Origin: Salvelinus alpinus
Lineage: Eukaryota > Chordata > Actinopteri > Salmoniformes > Salmonidae
DNA length: 64,000 bases
Reading direction: 5' to 3'
Assembly: GCF_045679555.1 (NCBI RefSeq)
Contig: NC_092091.1
Location: forward strand, 72,891,839 to 72,955,838
Both the position numbers and the translations under genes were made by a program. The number at the start of each line of letters is the position of its first letter. Within the stretch, counting starts at the first letter, position 1. Under the pieces are notes generated by a model that was not told the origin of the DNA, did not search any database, and was given only the letters and a program-made list of their open reading frames with translations. Positions 23,913 through 38,516 of the stretch are shown here, in pieces.

Positions 23913-24389
23913 TCTGTGTCAGTTCTCAAAGCTTCTGATGTCTTTTCAGATGCTGGGGTGGGAGAACCTGCGCCCGCACTGTGCACAACTGAAGGGCTTC
24001 TCCCCAGTGTGGACGTTCTGGTGCATTTGGAGATGGCTGGCGCACAAAAAAACGATTCTCACACAAGGTACAGGAGAACGTCCGCTTTCTGGTGTGGATG
24101 ACCGCGTGCCGCCGCAAGTCACTCTCTTGGACAAACTTCTTATGGTATGTTGGGCAACCATACGGTCGTTTTACGTTGCCAGGTCTAATATCTGTGGCAA
24201 GATTACTCGAGTGAGAGGAAGTGGTGGAGCTTGGTCTAAAATGGCTGACAGGAAGTGAGGTATGAGCTGGTTGTTGAGCTCCTCTTCCTGGTATTTCAGA
24301 ATGTCTACGGAAGCTTAGAAACTAGCTTTGTTGGCCTCACCTACATTTCCTGTGTCAAGATGGGTGGCTGTATTTAAAGAACCTCTTAA

Positions 24390-24937
24390 GGCGTCTGCAT
24401 GCTTCCCAGTCGAAAACAGTTCGGTGGAGATCGTGCATATATTGTGATCACATTATGTGACAATTTTGTTCGTTTTGGACTTCCGCAAGTTTTTTTTTTT
24501 CAGCTTTTGGGGTACAGAATTTTTTTTCTGGAGGCATGCTGAAGATCAGAGCGGAAGTCTTCAAGCCCCTTCGTTGGTGAATGGTCAACAGTAGGGATTC
24601 TTCAATAAAGTAATTGTTGTCATTCAAGAGACGACTCGTTTTCATGCACATTTTTTTAATTGAAAACTACTGCTCCAAACATCTTAGTTAGATGTAAAAT
24701 TGCGCGACTAAAATCTCTTCCACAAAAACATAAAAATGTATGACAGATTTCTTGAGTTATCTTAGATTAATTCGGACCATTTTGAGGAAGTATAGACTGG
24801 CTACGGTGTTTCAAAATGGACAAACAGTACAATTGGCGCTTTTTTCTTGTTTTTTAAGCGAAGGTCTTTTAAGGGAGTATGCAAGCACACTCGTTCGGTT
24901 GGGCTAGGCACCAGCTGAACTGAAGCATGCTGATGCC
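24390..24937. mobile_element. TTAA-flanked non-autonomous DNA element in U3a exon 3
   Basis: TTAA at 24386-24389 and 24938-24941 flank imperfect inverted ends GGCGTCTGCATGCTTC and GAAGCATGCTGATGCC. A TTAA duplication is typical of piggyBac or Kolobok elements. There is no transposase in the 548 bp. Confidence 0.7.
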
Positions 24938-25617
24938 TTAAGGAGATTGAGGTCCCTGTTCATGTCACACTTTGTGTCCAGACTCTGTTTCTCTGCTCTG
25001 GGTTCAAGTCCTGTGTACTGCTGTGGTCCCTGGTTCACATTCCCTGTTTCTGATTGTAGGAGGACGACGTCAGATCCACTGACCTCCATAGCGGTGTTGT
25101 TGTTGTAGTTGTTGCCTCTGGGGCCACTGGACTGGAAGGCGGGGTCCTCTGTGGTGGCTGCAGCCAGTTGGGTGGTTAGCTCTCTGCTGCTCTCCACTGT
25201 TCTGGCTGGGTGGCTGATCCTAGAGTCCTGGTCATCTGCTTCTCCCTCCACCTTGATGATCAGCAGGTCTGGTTCCCCTTCCTCTGTCTCTGCTGACTGC
25301 TGATGGGGTTAAGTGGGAGAGATGAGTGAGTGAGACAGAGCATCCACTATCTACTGAATGGAGATATGGGCATGACATGGGATTTAGTGAAATTCATAGT
25401 AGTTGCCTTTTTGTTATTGTGTAATAATCAGTGGTGTAGTGGAGTGTAAACTCCACCTTCTGTATTTTACACATGCCTTTACAAACTTTTGGCGCAAAAA
25501 TGCATTGAAAGAATAGGTTCAAATGTGCTGACATACGTCTATATAGACATAACCTCATCCCCAGGCGGAAGTGTCTGGGGATGACAGTTTGAAATCGGCT
25601 GTTACAATTGGGACTTA

Positions 25618-27234
<1,617 letters not shown>

Positions 27235-27237
<3 letters not shown>

Positions 27238-27241
27238 TACC
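27235..27241 (-). promoter_or_regulatory. Transposon-rebuilt splice donor of U3 exon 2
   Basis: In U1, U2 and U4 this junction reads GAG|GTAAGT. Here the Tc1 inserted at the TA of GTAAGT, so it reads GAG|GTACAGT. The GT comes from exon-side sequence and the duplicated TA, but the consensus +4 to +6 bases are lost to the transposon end. Confidence 0.8.
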
Positions 27242-28082
27242 TCATCACTTGTAGCAGCCATATGCTTTGATGGAGAGACATCCTCTTGGTCCACGTCTAT
27301 GGGCTGTCTGTCTCTTAGTATGCTGCTGTTTCCAAAACTCCTGTTGGAAAGTCTGTTTCTGATTTGCCAAGTAGGTCCTGGAAATAAAGGGGAAGGTTAA
27401 TTTGACCCCATCCATCAATGGTGTTTACAAAGAACAAATCAAGCATAATACCTTCATGATGTATGTTATGCGTCTGTAGAGCTAGAAGGATCCTAGCTGT
27501 GTTGACAGTACAAAGTCAGCATGATACGTAATTTAGTCTTGGTGCACTGTCAAATCCACCATCATCACCAACCTGTCGTTGCAGTCTCTCGATTGTTGTG
27601 TCTGTTTAGCAGGCGTATTCCATGGAAGCGATTGTGGACGGACCCATCTGAAAATTTTGTTCTCTCAGATCGAAACCTCGCGATCTGAAGTTCCATCAAC
27701 TTCACTTTCCTCCGGAGAAATTCGTTGTCCTTGTGGCTTTGGGACATCTCCATGTGTACAACCGCATAGCCATCGTCAACAACTTTGCAGATTTCGGTTA
27801 CAGCCGCGTTGGCTAGCACCTCCATGATTGAGGCTATCTGCACCTGGAAGTCGACCACGGAACCCGACATTGTCCCCCGACGTTTTGGCCCTTTTTTCAA
27901 GATGAAAACAGTCTTTATGTTTTATATATTATGACGATATACAGTTATCTAGCAAGCTATTAAAACAAATCCAATAATATCCGAAAATGAACATCGATAG
28001 CTAGCTAGCTTTGTTTGTAACGTTAGCTTGCTGTTGAGATTATTTTTTCCTGTTCCTCATCATCACTTTCATGTGATCATAT

Positions 28083-28096
28083 GCGCCACCTACTGT
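28083..28096 (-). promoter_or_regulatory. CTCF-core-like motif upstream of U3
   Basis: Minus-strand ACAGTAGGTGGCGC, about 213 bp before the U3 ATG at 27870. Confidence 0.5.
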
Positions 28097-28689
28097 ACAG
28101 GAGTGCTCCACCACAACAATGTTGTAGCTATTATAAACATGATATTTGGTTTAAACAATATTTCATGATTTAAAAATAAATAAAGCATTGCACTATTTGT
28201 GGTATTTCTATTATAAATAGTAAACAGTAAATATATTTTGTTGAGAGGCAAAGGGACATTTCAATTCTTAATTACTGTACTTTGGTTCACCACTGCATCA
28301 ATATAAATTCATAAGGATGTTTAGAATTATCACCTGTAATAACTTCTACATTAGCAATCCACTCTGGACCAAGCATCAAGCTAGTTGACCTAAATACACA
28401 ACCACTACACAAAGAGGGTAGCGTTAAATGTGGAATCCAATCAAACTGTCAAAAACACATGGACCCAGTTTTCATATGAAAACCCCAGAAGTGTGGAGTC
28501 ATTCCCCTTAAACTATGGCCAGGAGTTTTTCACTGGTCTGATCACAGGAAAAACTCCTGGCCTTGTCAATCATTGCGCCAGGTGGAGTAGTGTTAAGTTG
28601 CCCCTAGAAGCTGATCTTGGGTTCGTTTTTTTTCTCCCCCCACTAATAGTTAAGGTTAGGATTGGGGGAGAGGAATCTGATCCTAGATC

Positions 28690-30600
28690 TGTACCTAGGA
28701 GAGTGTTGACTGTTTGTAGCACTTCCCGCAGTAGACACATTGAAACGGTTCCCCTCCGGTGTGCACCCTCTCATGCATCTTCAGCTGGTGGCTGTGGGAG
28801 AAGTGCTTGGAGCAGTGGCTGCCCCAGAGCTGCCTCTTGGCCGAGCGAGACCTTAGCTGTTGCGGCTGATTTTTAATGCCTTTCGAGCCTCTGTTTAAAT
28901 TTGCGAAGGTGGCTTGCTTCTTCTTCGGGGAACCTGGCAGAGAGTAACCGTTGGGGATGAAAAGTTGTTTCAGGTGGACAGTCCGTTGAAATCTGGAAAC
29001 TTGAACCAAATGGCGATTTTAGCATGTAAATCCTGGTTGGGCAAACCCCCCCAAAAATTGGGGGTGCATGCCAGCAAAGCCACTACTCAACACAACACTA
29101 AACAATACATTAATTGCACTATAACGGTGACAAACGAGGCCCACAAACTGTTAGGGCCTACATAAAGCTGTCCCAACAGCAGTCCCAACACCTTTCCACT
29201 GCTACACCTGGCTATCAGCAGAGCTTTCTCTGGCAGCGAAACAGCTAATCAAGCCTCATTTACTGCCTTTTATCCGCTTGTCGTCCCCTTATGCTCTAGT
29301 TTGTACATCTCAATTGTCAGTAGAAACCACATTTGTTTAAGCAAGTCAGCCATATCAGCTTGTTTTTTAAAGAGGCAATCTGTAATTTCGATTAAGACAT
29401 TAATGAGCGAGCTAGGACGGACGTGGTCAACTATTTGTTCAGCACATTTGAAATGTACAGCGACAGATTTCAGAACATGGGCCGTTGTTACAGTGTTCTC
29501 CCTGTGCACCAAGTCAGAACCGTAGGATAAATAAAGGGGGCATATAAGCAGACAATGAAAGCTCTTACAATATACATTGATTACATTTTTCTAAAATAGG
29601 TTATAGGCTACATGTGCACCACCAAGTCAGAACATTAGGATAAATTAAGAGGGGAAAATAGACCACATTATTAGGGTGAGGCACATGGGTTACTAACAGC
29701 TTACTATACAACATACACTTAGCATTACTTTCTTAGCTACAGTATACATATCTCCCTGTCATATTACATCATTTATGCAGCAGCATACAAGACATTTTTG
29801 GACTAACCTTGTTGTGCTGTGCTCAATTGAACAGGAAATTGGCGTGGCGGTCCTTCGTGGGCTAATTTTTTCATCAAACTTTGTCATCAAAGTCAGGCAT
29901 TCTCTGGATTTATGGTGCTTTCAAGACAACTGGGAACTCAAAAAAAAACAAGGTTGAATCATGATGACTTCAGTGATCTTCAGGTCTAGAAAGAGACCCG
30001 AGTTCCTGATTTACAATTCCGAGTTAGATGACCTTTCAAAACGTATTTTCCCAGTCGGAGCTTGAGTTCTGTTGTCTTGAATTCACTGAAGTCAGATTTT
30101 CCAGTTCTGAGTTAACAGTTGTTTTGAGCGCAGCATAAATCATGCTGGATTGACAGCATGGCCAATATTGAATGTTTATCATTTTAAATTTGGAAAAGAC
30201 AACCTTAAACTGAAAATTGGGACCACACACCAACTCCACTGAATAGCAGGTTAGTGATTCCTTTGTAATGCTTGCAGTTAGCCACTGATCCCTTCCAAAC
30301 CACTAATTGTTGAATTTGCAATTTCCAACTTGTTGTGTAATGGTTGTGGCCAATGACCTTGAGCCTTCTTGGATGTGCACTTCTAATGTAACTCCATGGC
30401 AGCACCCAAGGGGCTTGAATTGTCGAGCTCTACCCTTAGATTTGGCAGTGACGTAGTGTCTGCTTGAACCTCAACCCTACAGTTCCACATAGCGCTGCGT
30501 TGTGAGTGTCAGGGGGACACTTCTCTGTCTGTCCAGACTCTATTCCCCCTCTGTGTCCCCCTGTTCCACAGTAGATTTGGCCTGAAAAGAGGAGGGCGGA
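28690..30600 (-). pseudogene. H-type zinc-finger relic, split by an insertion
   Basis: The 5' part (about 30600-30463, after an acceptor-like CAGGCCAAATCTACTG) matches the ESGQTK and CPPD region of H. The 3' part (29007-28690) matches the rest, with one recognisable finger (HQLKMHERVHTGGEP) followed by a CVYCGKC start. A 1.45-kb element separates the parts. Finger 1 and the end of finger 3 are missing. Confidence 0.75.
29008..30462. mobile_element. hAT-like interspersed repeat, 1.45 kb
   Basis: An 8-bp duplication CTTGAACC lies on both sides (29000-29007 and 30463-30470) within otherwise continuous H-like sequence. Terminal repeats are poor. No transposase frame is seen; the only ORFs are short. 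Confidence 0.6.
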
Positions 30601-30927
30601 ATTAAGTAGACAGACATGATCTCTACAAAGCTCTCAAACAAATACATGTCTATTATAACTCAGCTATTATGAGGCTATATTATTGATCCAATGGATTGAA
30701 TTAAGTTGTTCATTTACTGATTTAACTCATTGACACAGAACATATGAAGCTTATCTGTTCTCAAAACATTTAAAACTAATATTGGACTGCAATAATTCCC
30801 TGTACTTTTAAAAGGAAAATGTCCTTTCCTTCGATCTGCCTGATTTCATTTGGAAGTAATGTGAGAATATATATAGATAGGGTCAATATATATTTAGGGT
30901 TAATCTACAGTCTATAGGGTCAATATA

Positions 30928-32407
<1,480 letters not shown>

Positions 32408-32428
32408 TATATATTTAGGGTCAATATT

Positions 32429-32930
32429 CAGGTAACTGACAAAATAAAGGAAACACCAACATAAAGTGTCTTAATAGGGTGTTGGGCCACCACGAGCCAG
32501 AACAGTTTCAATGCACCTTGGCATAGATTCTTTAAGTGTCTGGAACTCTATTGGAGCACTATTCTTCCACGATAAATTCCATTATTTTGGTGTTTTGTTG
32601 ATGGTGGTGGAAAATGTCCTCTCAGGCGCCACTCCAGAATCTTCCATAAGTGCTCAATTGGGTTGAGATCTGGTGACTGAGATGGCCATGGCATATGGTT
32701 TACATCGTTTTCATGCTCATCAAACCATTCAGTGACCACTCGTGCCCTGTGGATGGGGGTATTATCATCCTATGGCAGCATAGCCATGGTAGCCAAAATA
32801 ATGGCCTGCCCAGCATTTTTATTCAGGACCCTAAGCATGATGGCATGTTAATAGCTTAAAACCTGCTTTCAATATGCTTTGTATCCCTCATTTACTCAAG
32901 TGTTTTTAGGCAGTTACCTGTATATTTAAG
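32429..32930. mobile_element. Short Tc1-derived TIR element
   Basis: Inverted ends CAGGTAACTGACAAAATA and AGGCAGTTACCTG. Inside are [18 protein letters not shown]-coding remnants of a transposase on the minus strand (about 32700-32640). Confidence 0.75.
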
Positions 32931-32971
32931 GTCAATCTCTATAGGGTAAAGAAGCACCATGGAAAATATTA

Positions 32972-32977
32972 TTTATT
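32972..32977 (-). terminator. Poly(A) signal of U4b
   Basis: AATAAA on the minus strand, about 377 nt after the U4b stop, in a 3' flank shared with U5 (AATAAA at 52052). Confidence 0.55.
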
Positions 32978-33353
32978 GATGGAATTATAGGAATGAATAA
33001 ATAAACAGCCATTGGTGAAATTGGTACAAAAGAACAGACAGTTTTTCAGTCTCACAGTACAACTTCAGTATCTGCTATAACTTTAGTGTGAGGAACGCAG
33101 TATTATTAGAAGAACACAACCATTATCAACCTTAACAGTCAATGTGAGTGATGCTGTTGGCCTTAAAGAAGCCAAGAAAACGAAACAGTCCTTGTAGATA
33201 ATGTAAATATGAACCACGTTGTATTGTAGACGTATGAGAGACCAGGGCAAACATCCTGCAGACAAACGACTACGTCTGAACCAATGACGTTTGAACTCAT
33301 GATATTGCAATAACAGCTTTTTTCAATAGGAATCTCTTGTTCTGTGTCAGTTA

Positions 33354-34592
33354 TCAATGATGAAGCTTCTGATGTCTTTTCAGATTGCCAGAGTGGGAGA
33401 ACCTGCGCCCGCAATGTGCACAACTGAAGGGCTTCTCCCCAGTGTGGACATTCTGGTGCACTTGGAGCTTGCTAGGGGACACAAAGCTCTTCTCACACAA
33501 GGTGCAGGCGTATCCCCGCTTTCTGGTGTGGATGACCACGTGCTGCTGCAAGTCACTCTCGTGGATAAACGTCTTATGGCAGCTTGGGCAACCATACGGT
33601 CGTTCTACGGTGCCAGGTGTAACATCTGTGGCGAGAATACTGGAGTGAGAGGAAGTTGTTGCACTTGGTCTAAAATGGCCAACAGGAAGTGAGGAATGAG
33701 CTGGTTCTTGAGTTCCTCTTCCTGGTATTTCAGAGTGTCTATGGAGGCTTGCCAATGAGTGCCAACTAAATTTGTTGGCCTCACCTGCATTTCCTGTGCC
33801 AAAATGCATGCCTGTATTTTTCTCTGTGTGCCGGAAGCTGGGTGAAACCAATTGCATAGTGTCTCTCATCGAATCGGGGTGTACGGGGCGAATCATTGGT
33901 GCATTCCCCTCAAACACTCCCACTCCCTGCCTATTTCCAGTCCCATTGATCTGTGGTTTAGTAGCTGTACCCACCTGACCCCACTCAAAATCTCTATCTA
34001 CCTGCTGCCCACTGGATACAGAGTCAATCACTATCACATGTTCTGATGAGGAATGGAACGACTTGGGGGAAAAGCTGTGGTTTTCTAACCCTACACTTCT
34101 CATTTCTATGTCTGAGCTAGTCTGTGTTTCTGGGCCCACTGGGCCACTCCCTAGGTCCATAACTTTAGTGTGAGCAGCAGAGGTATCATCGGTAGTCGCT
34201 ACTGCCTCTCTCCACACCTGGTTTAAAGAATCTCTTAGGAGATTGAGGTCCCCGTTCATGTCACACTTTGTGTCCAGACTCTGTCTCTCTACTCTGGGTT
34301 CAAATCCTGTGTGGTGCTGGAGTCCCTGGTTCACATTCCCTGTTTCTGACTGGAAGACGACGTCAGATCCACTGACCTCCATAGCGGTGTTGTTGTAGTT
34401 GTTGTTGCCTCTGGGGCCACTGGACTGGAAGGCGGGGTTCTCTGTGGTGGCTGCAGCCAGTTGGGTGTTTAGCTCTCTGCTGCCCTCCACTGTTCTGGCT
34501 GGGTGGCTGATCCTAGAGTCCTGGTCATCTGCTTCTCCCTCCACCTTGATGATCAGCAGGTCTGGTTCCCCTTCCTCTGTCTCTGCTGACTG
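33354..34592 (-). CDS. U4b: intact second terminal exon, three C2H2 fingers
   Basis: 1239 nt, 412 codons plus stop, with the tandem CAGCAG acceptor in phase 0. Spliced to U4 exons 1 and 2 (42751-42454 and 42334-42198) it would encode 557 aa. It has IKVE near the start, HVIVIDS, and three complete fingers with finger 2 helix SPSKLQV; finger 3 has Gly for Ser at helix position 2. It has no private exon 1 or exon 2. The gap to U4a (34593-40523) is almost wholly later transposon insertion; only a few hundred bases of ancestral spacer remain. The 3' flank with AATAAA is of the U5 kind. Confidence 0.75.
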   Translation of the reverse strand, partial: QSAETEEGEPDLLIIKVEGEADDQDSRISHPARTVEGSRELNTQLAAATTENPAFQSSGPRGNNNYNNTAMEVSGSDVVFQSETGNVNQGLQHHTGFEPRVERQSLDTKCDMNGDLNLLRDSLNQVWREAVATTDDTSAAHTKVMDLGSGPVGPETQTSSDIEMRSVGLENHSFSPKSFHSSSEHVIVIDSVSSGQQVDRDFEWGQVGTATKPQINGTGNRQGVGVFEGNAPMIRPVHPDSMRDTMQLVSPSFRHTEKNTGMHFGTGNAGEANKFSWHSLASLHRHSEIPGRGTQEPAHSSLPVGHFRPSATTSSHSSILATDVTPGTVERPYGCPSCHKTFIHESDLQQHVVIHTRKRGYACTLCEKSFVSPSKLQVHQNVHTGEKPFSCAHCGRRFSHSGNLKRHQKLHH

Positions 34593-34830
34593 CTGATGGG
34601 GTTAAGTGGGAGAGATGAGTGAGTGAGACGGAGCATACACTATCTACTGAATGGAGATATGGGCATGACAATCGATTTTGTGAAATTCATAGCAGTTTCC
34701 TTGTTATTAAGTTCTTATCAGTGGAGAACTGGAGGGTATACTTGTATTTTGCGCAAAAACCTTAAAAAGACATTGGGTAAAAGTAAATGAATCCACTAAT
34801 ACGAATATAATTGTACATATACACTATATA

Positions 34831-36419
34831 CACTGCTCAAAAAAATAAAGGGAACACTAAAATAACACATCCTAGATCTGAATGAATGAAATATTCTTAT
34901 TAAATACTTTTTTCTTTACATAGTTGAATGTGCTGACAACAAAATCACACAAAAATGATCAATGGAAATCAAATTTATCAACCCATGGAGGTCTGGATTT
35001 GGAGTCACACTCAAAATTAAAGTGGAAAACCACACTACAGGCTGATCCAACTTTGATGCAATGTCCTTAAAACAAGTCAAAATGAGTCTCAGTAGTGTGT
35101 GTGGCCTCCACGTGCCTGTATGACCTCCCTACAACGCTTGGGCATGCTCCTGATGAGGTGGCGGATGGTCTCCTGAGGGATCTCCTCCCAGACCTGGACT
35201 AAAGCATCCGCCAACTCCTGGACAGTCTGTGGTGCAACGTGGCGTTGGTGGATGGAGCGAGACATGATGTCCCAGATGTGCTCAATTGGATTCAGGTCTG
35301 GGGAACGGGCGGGCCAGTCCATAGCATCAATGCCTTCCTCTTGCAGGAACTGCTGACACACTCCAGCCACATGAGGTCTAGCATTGTCTTGCATTAGGAG
35401 GAACCCAGGGCCAACCGCACCAGCATATGGTCTCTCAAGGGCTCTGAGGATCTCATCTCGGTACCTAATGGCAGTCAGGCTACCTCTGGCGAGCACATGG
35501 AGGGCTGTGCGGCCCCCCAAAGAAATGCCACCCCACACCATGACTGACCCACCGCCAAACCGGTCATGCTGGAGGATATTGCAGGCAGCAGAACGTTCTC
35601 CACGGCGTCTCCAGACTCTGTCACGTCTGTCACATGTGCTCATGTGCTCAGTGTGAACCTGCTTTCATCTGTGAAGAGCACAGGGCGCCAGTGGCGAATT
35701 TGCCAATCTTGGTGTTCTCTGGCAAATGCCAAACGTCCTGCACGGTGTTGGGCTGTAAGCACAACCCCCACCTGTGGACGTCGGGCCCTCATACCACCCT
35801 CATGGAGTCTGTTTCTGACCGTTTGAGCAGACACATGCACATTTGTGGCCTGCTGGAGGTCATTTTGCAGGGCTCTGGCAGTGCTCCACCTGCTCCTCCT
35901 TGCACAAAGGCGGAGGTAGCGGTCCTGCTGCTGGGTTGTTGCCCTCCTACGGCCTCCTCCACGTCTCCTGATGTACTGGCCTGTCTCCTGGTAGCGCCTC
36001 CATGCTCTGGACACTACGCTGACAGACACAGCAAACCTTCTTGCCACAGCTCGCATTGATGTGCCATCCTGGATGAGCTGCACTACCTGAGCCACTTGTG
36101 TGGGTTGTAGACTCCGTCTCATGCTACCACTAGAGTGAAAGCACCGCCAACATTCAAAAGTGACCAAAACATCAGCCAGGAAGCATAGGAACTGAGAAGT
36201 GGTCTGTGGTCACCACCTGCAGAACCACTCCTTTATTGGGGGTGTCTTGCTAATTGCCTATAATTTCCACCTTTTGTCTATTCCATTTGCACAACAGCAT
36301 GTGGAATTTATTGTCAATCAGTGTTGCTTCCTAAGTGGACAGTTTGATTTCACAGAAGTGTGATTGACTTGGAGTTACATTGTGTTGTTTAAGTGTTCCC
36401 TTTATTTTTTTGAGCAGTG
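34831..36419 (-). mobile_element. Tc1-like transposon, nearly intact
   Basis: Clean inverted ends (CACTGCTCAAAAAAATAA and its mate) lie between TA duplications; 1589 bp. The minus-strand transposase is open in two long frames, 36167-35640 (helix-turn-helix, [11 protein letters not shown] hinge, FTDESRF) and 35643-35089 ([19 protein letters not shown]). All three catalytic acidic residues are visible. An 8-bp tandem duplication (TGAGCACA twice, near 35635-35650) breaks the frame between the first and second catalytic Asp. It is the best preserved element of the window together with 59215-60850. Confidence 0.9.
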
Positions 36420-36421
36420 TA

Positions 36422-37748
36422 TATACAAAAGTATGTGGACACCCCTTCAAATTAGTGGATTTGGCTATTTCTGCCACACCCATTGCTGACAAGTGTATAA
36501 AATCAAGGACACCGCCATGCAATCTCCAGAGACAAGCATTGGCAGTAGAATGGCTTTACTGAAGAGCTCAGTGACCGTCAATGTGGCACCGTCATAGGAT
36601 GCCACCTTTCCAACAAATCAGTTCATCGGTGGCCTCCTAAGTGGCGCCTCCTAGCTGTGCCACTAGAGATTCTGGGTTCAAGTCCAGGCCGCGACCGGAA
36701 GACCCATGGGGCGGCGCACAATTGGCCCAGCACCGTCTGGGTTAGGGGGGGATTTGGCCGGGCAGGGATGTAGCGGGCCGGGCGCAGTGCACGCTGACAC
36801 GGTCGCCAGGTGTACGGTGTTTCCTCCAACACATTGGTGCGGCTGGCTTCCGGGTTAAGTGGGCATTGTGTTAAGAAGCAGTGCGGCTTGGTTGGGTTGT
36901 GTTTCGGAGGACGGTGGCTCTCGACCTTCGCCTCTCCTGAGTCCGTACGGGAGTTGCAGCAATGAGACAAGACTGTAACTACCAATTGGGTAAAAAAATG
37001 TTTACATTTTTTATTTAAATGTTTTATTTTAAATCAGTTTGTATACATTTCTGCCCTGCTAGACAGTGCTGTTATTGTGAAGTGGAAACGTCAACAGCAA
37101 CAACAGCTCAGCCGTGAAGTGGTAGGCCACACAAGCTCACAGAAAGGGACAGCCGAGTGCTGAAGCGTGTAAAAAACGTCTGTCCTCGGTTGCAACACTC
37201 ACTACCGAGTTCCAAACTGCTTCTGGAAGCAACGTCAGCACAATAACTGTTCGTCGGGAGCTTCATGGAATGGGTTTCCATGGCCGAGCAGCCGCACACA
37301 TGCCTAAAATCACCAAGCGCCGGCTGGAGTGGTGTAAAGCTCGCCGCCATTGGACTCTGGAACAGTGGAAACGTGTTCTCTGGAGAGATTAATCACGCTT
37401 CACCATCTGGCAGTCCGACAGACGAATCTGGGTTTGGCGGATGCCAGAAGAACGCTACCTGCCCCAATGCAGTGTCAACTGTAATGTTTGGTGGAGGAGG
37501 AATAATGGTTTCGGGCTGTTTCTCATGGTTCGGGCTAGGCCCCTTCGTTCCAGTGAAGGGAAATCTTAACGCTATAGCATACAATGACATTCTAGATGAG
37601 TCTGCTTCCAAATTTGTGGCAACAGTTTGGTGAAGGCCTTTTCCTGTTCCAGCATGACAATGCCCCCGTGCACAAAGCGAAGTCCATACAGAAATAGTTT
37701 GTTGAGATCGGCGTGGAAGAACTTGACTGGCGTGGAAGAACTTGACTA
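36422..37748 (+). mobile_element. Tc1-like transposon with nested SINE, truncated
   Basis: Same family as 1605-2814. The left end (CAAAAGTATGTGGACACC) was itself hit by the 34831-36419 element, so its outermost bases lie at about 34822-34830. Transposase pieces are on the plus strand around 37045-37740 (QSDRRIWVW-like, FGGGGIMV). The right end is lost after a 19-bp direct duplication (GGCGTGGAAGAACTTGACT, twice near 37710-37748). Confidence 0.75.
36624..37031 (+). mobile_element. tRNA-derived SINE
   Basis: Flanked by AAATCAGTT on both sides (about 36615 and 37032). The head has GGGTTCAAGTCC (B box), and the body has GGGCGGCGCACAATTGG and CTCTCGACCTTCGCCTCTCC. Same family as 39714-40096. Confidence 0.75.
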
Positions 37749-37852
37749 GTGTATATTAAAATGAGTGTATATATCATGAATTTGATTTCATACTCTTGAA
37801 TCCCATTCAAAAACAGCAAGGGACATGATCCAGGAAGTAGGCAGGACTTTCA

Positions 37853-38440
37853 AGTCACATGTGCCAAATACAATGGGTGTAGATTTTGGGATCTATTAAA
37901 TCAGATCCGCTTTAACCGACATCCACATAGCGGTTATTTTGGCGTGTCGGAGGTAGAACTGAGTTAGAGCTGTCAAATCCACAAGCGGCTCCTGGCATTA
38001 TACCTAAAGCGGACATCGCCATTGGATGCACAGAGTTAGATTAAGAGAAATTCCATGCAGCCTTGTTGACAAGTTCGAACACTGGAATGTGAGATGTAAT
38101 CTACACCTTGATTAGGCTGATAGAAATCCTCATTATTTTGTTTAATATCCTACACTTTCACGTTCCGAACTTCTAACGCAAGTGGGGCGGGTGTGGCTTT
38201 GTGACAATGATAACAAGACCAGCTGCTCACCGATTTGACGGCTACAACCCCAACATAGTTCCACCCTGAACACAGCCAGGTTAACCAGCCAGGTTAACGC
38301 TTGATCTGATTGAATCCAGGCCTTTACTATGAAATGTTTGCTTACGAGCCCTTCCCAACGATGCAGAGTAAAAATATATATTTAAAAAATACAAATATAT
38401 ATAAATACAAAAAATAATAAAAATAAATGACAATAAAAAT
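37853..38440 (-). mobile_element. LINE tail split by a MITE (about 37886-38325)
   Basis: The LINE 3' tail (GTCACATGTGCCAAATAC and GAAATGTTTGCTTACGAGCC) is interrupted by about 440 bp. The imperfect inverted ends are GATCTATTAAATCAGATCCG and, at the right, TTGATCTGATTGAATCC. Possible 3-bp TTA/TTT duplications would suit a PIF/Harbinger-like MITE. The U3 block has the same LINE tail without this insert. Confidence 0.5.
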
Positions 38441-38516
38441 AATGTATTGCTATAACCTAACTGACATGAAGGTTATCCATAGATTGTTTTCAATAGGAAT
38501 TTATTGCTTCTGTGTC

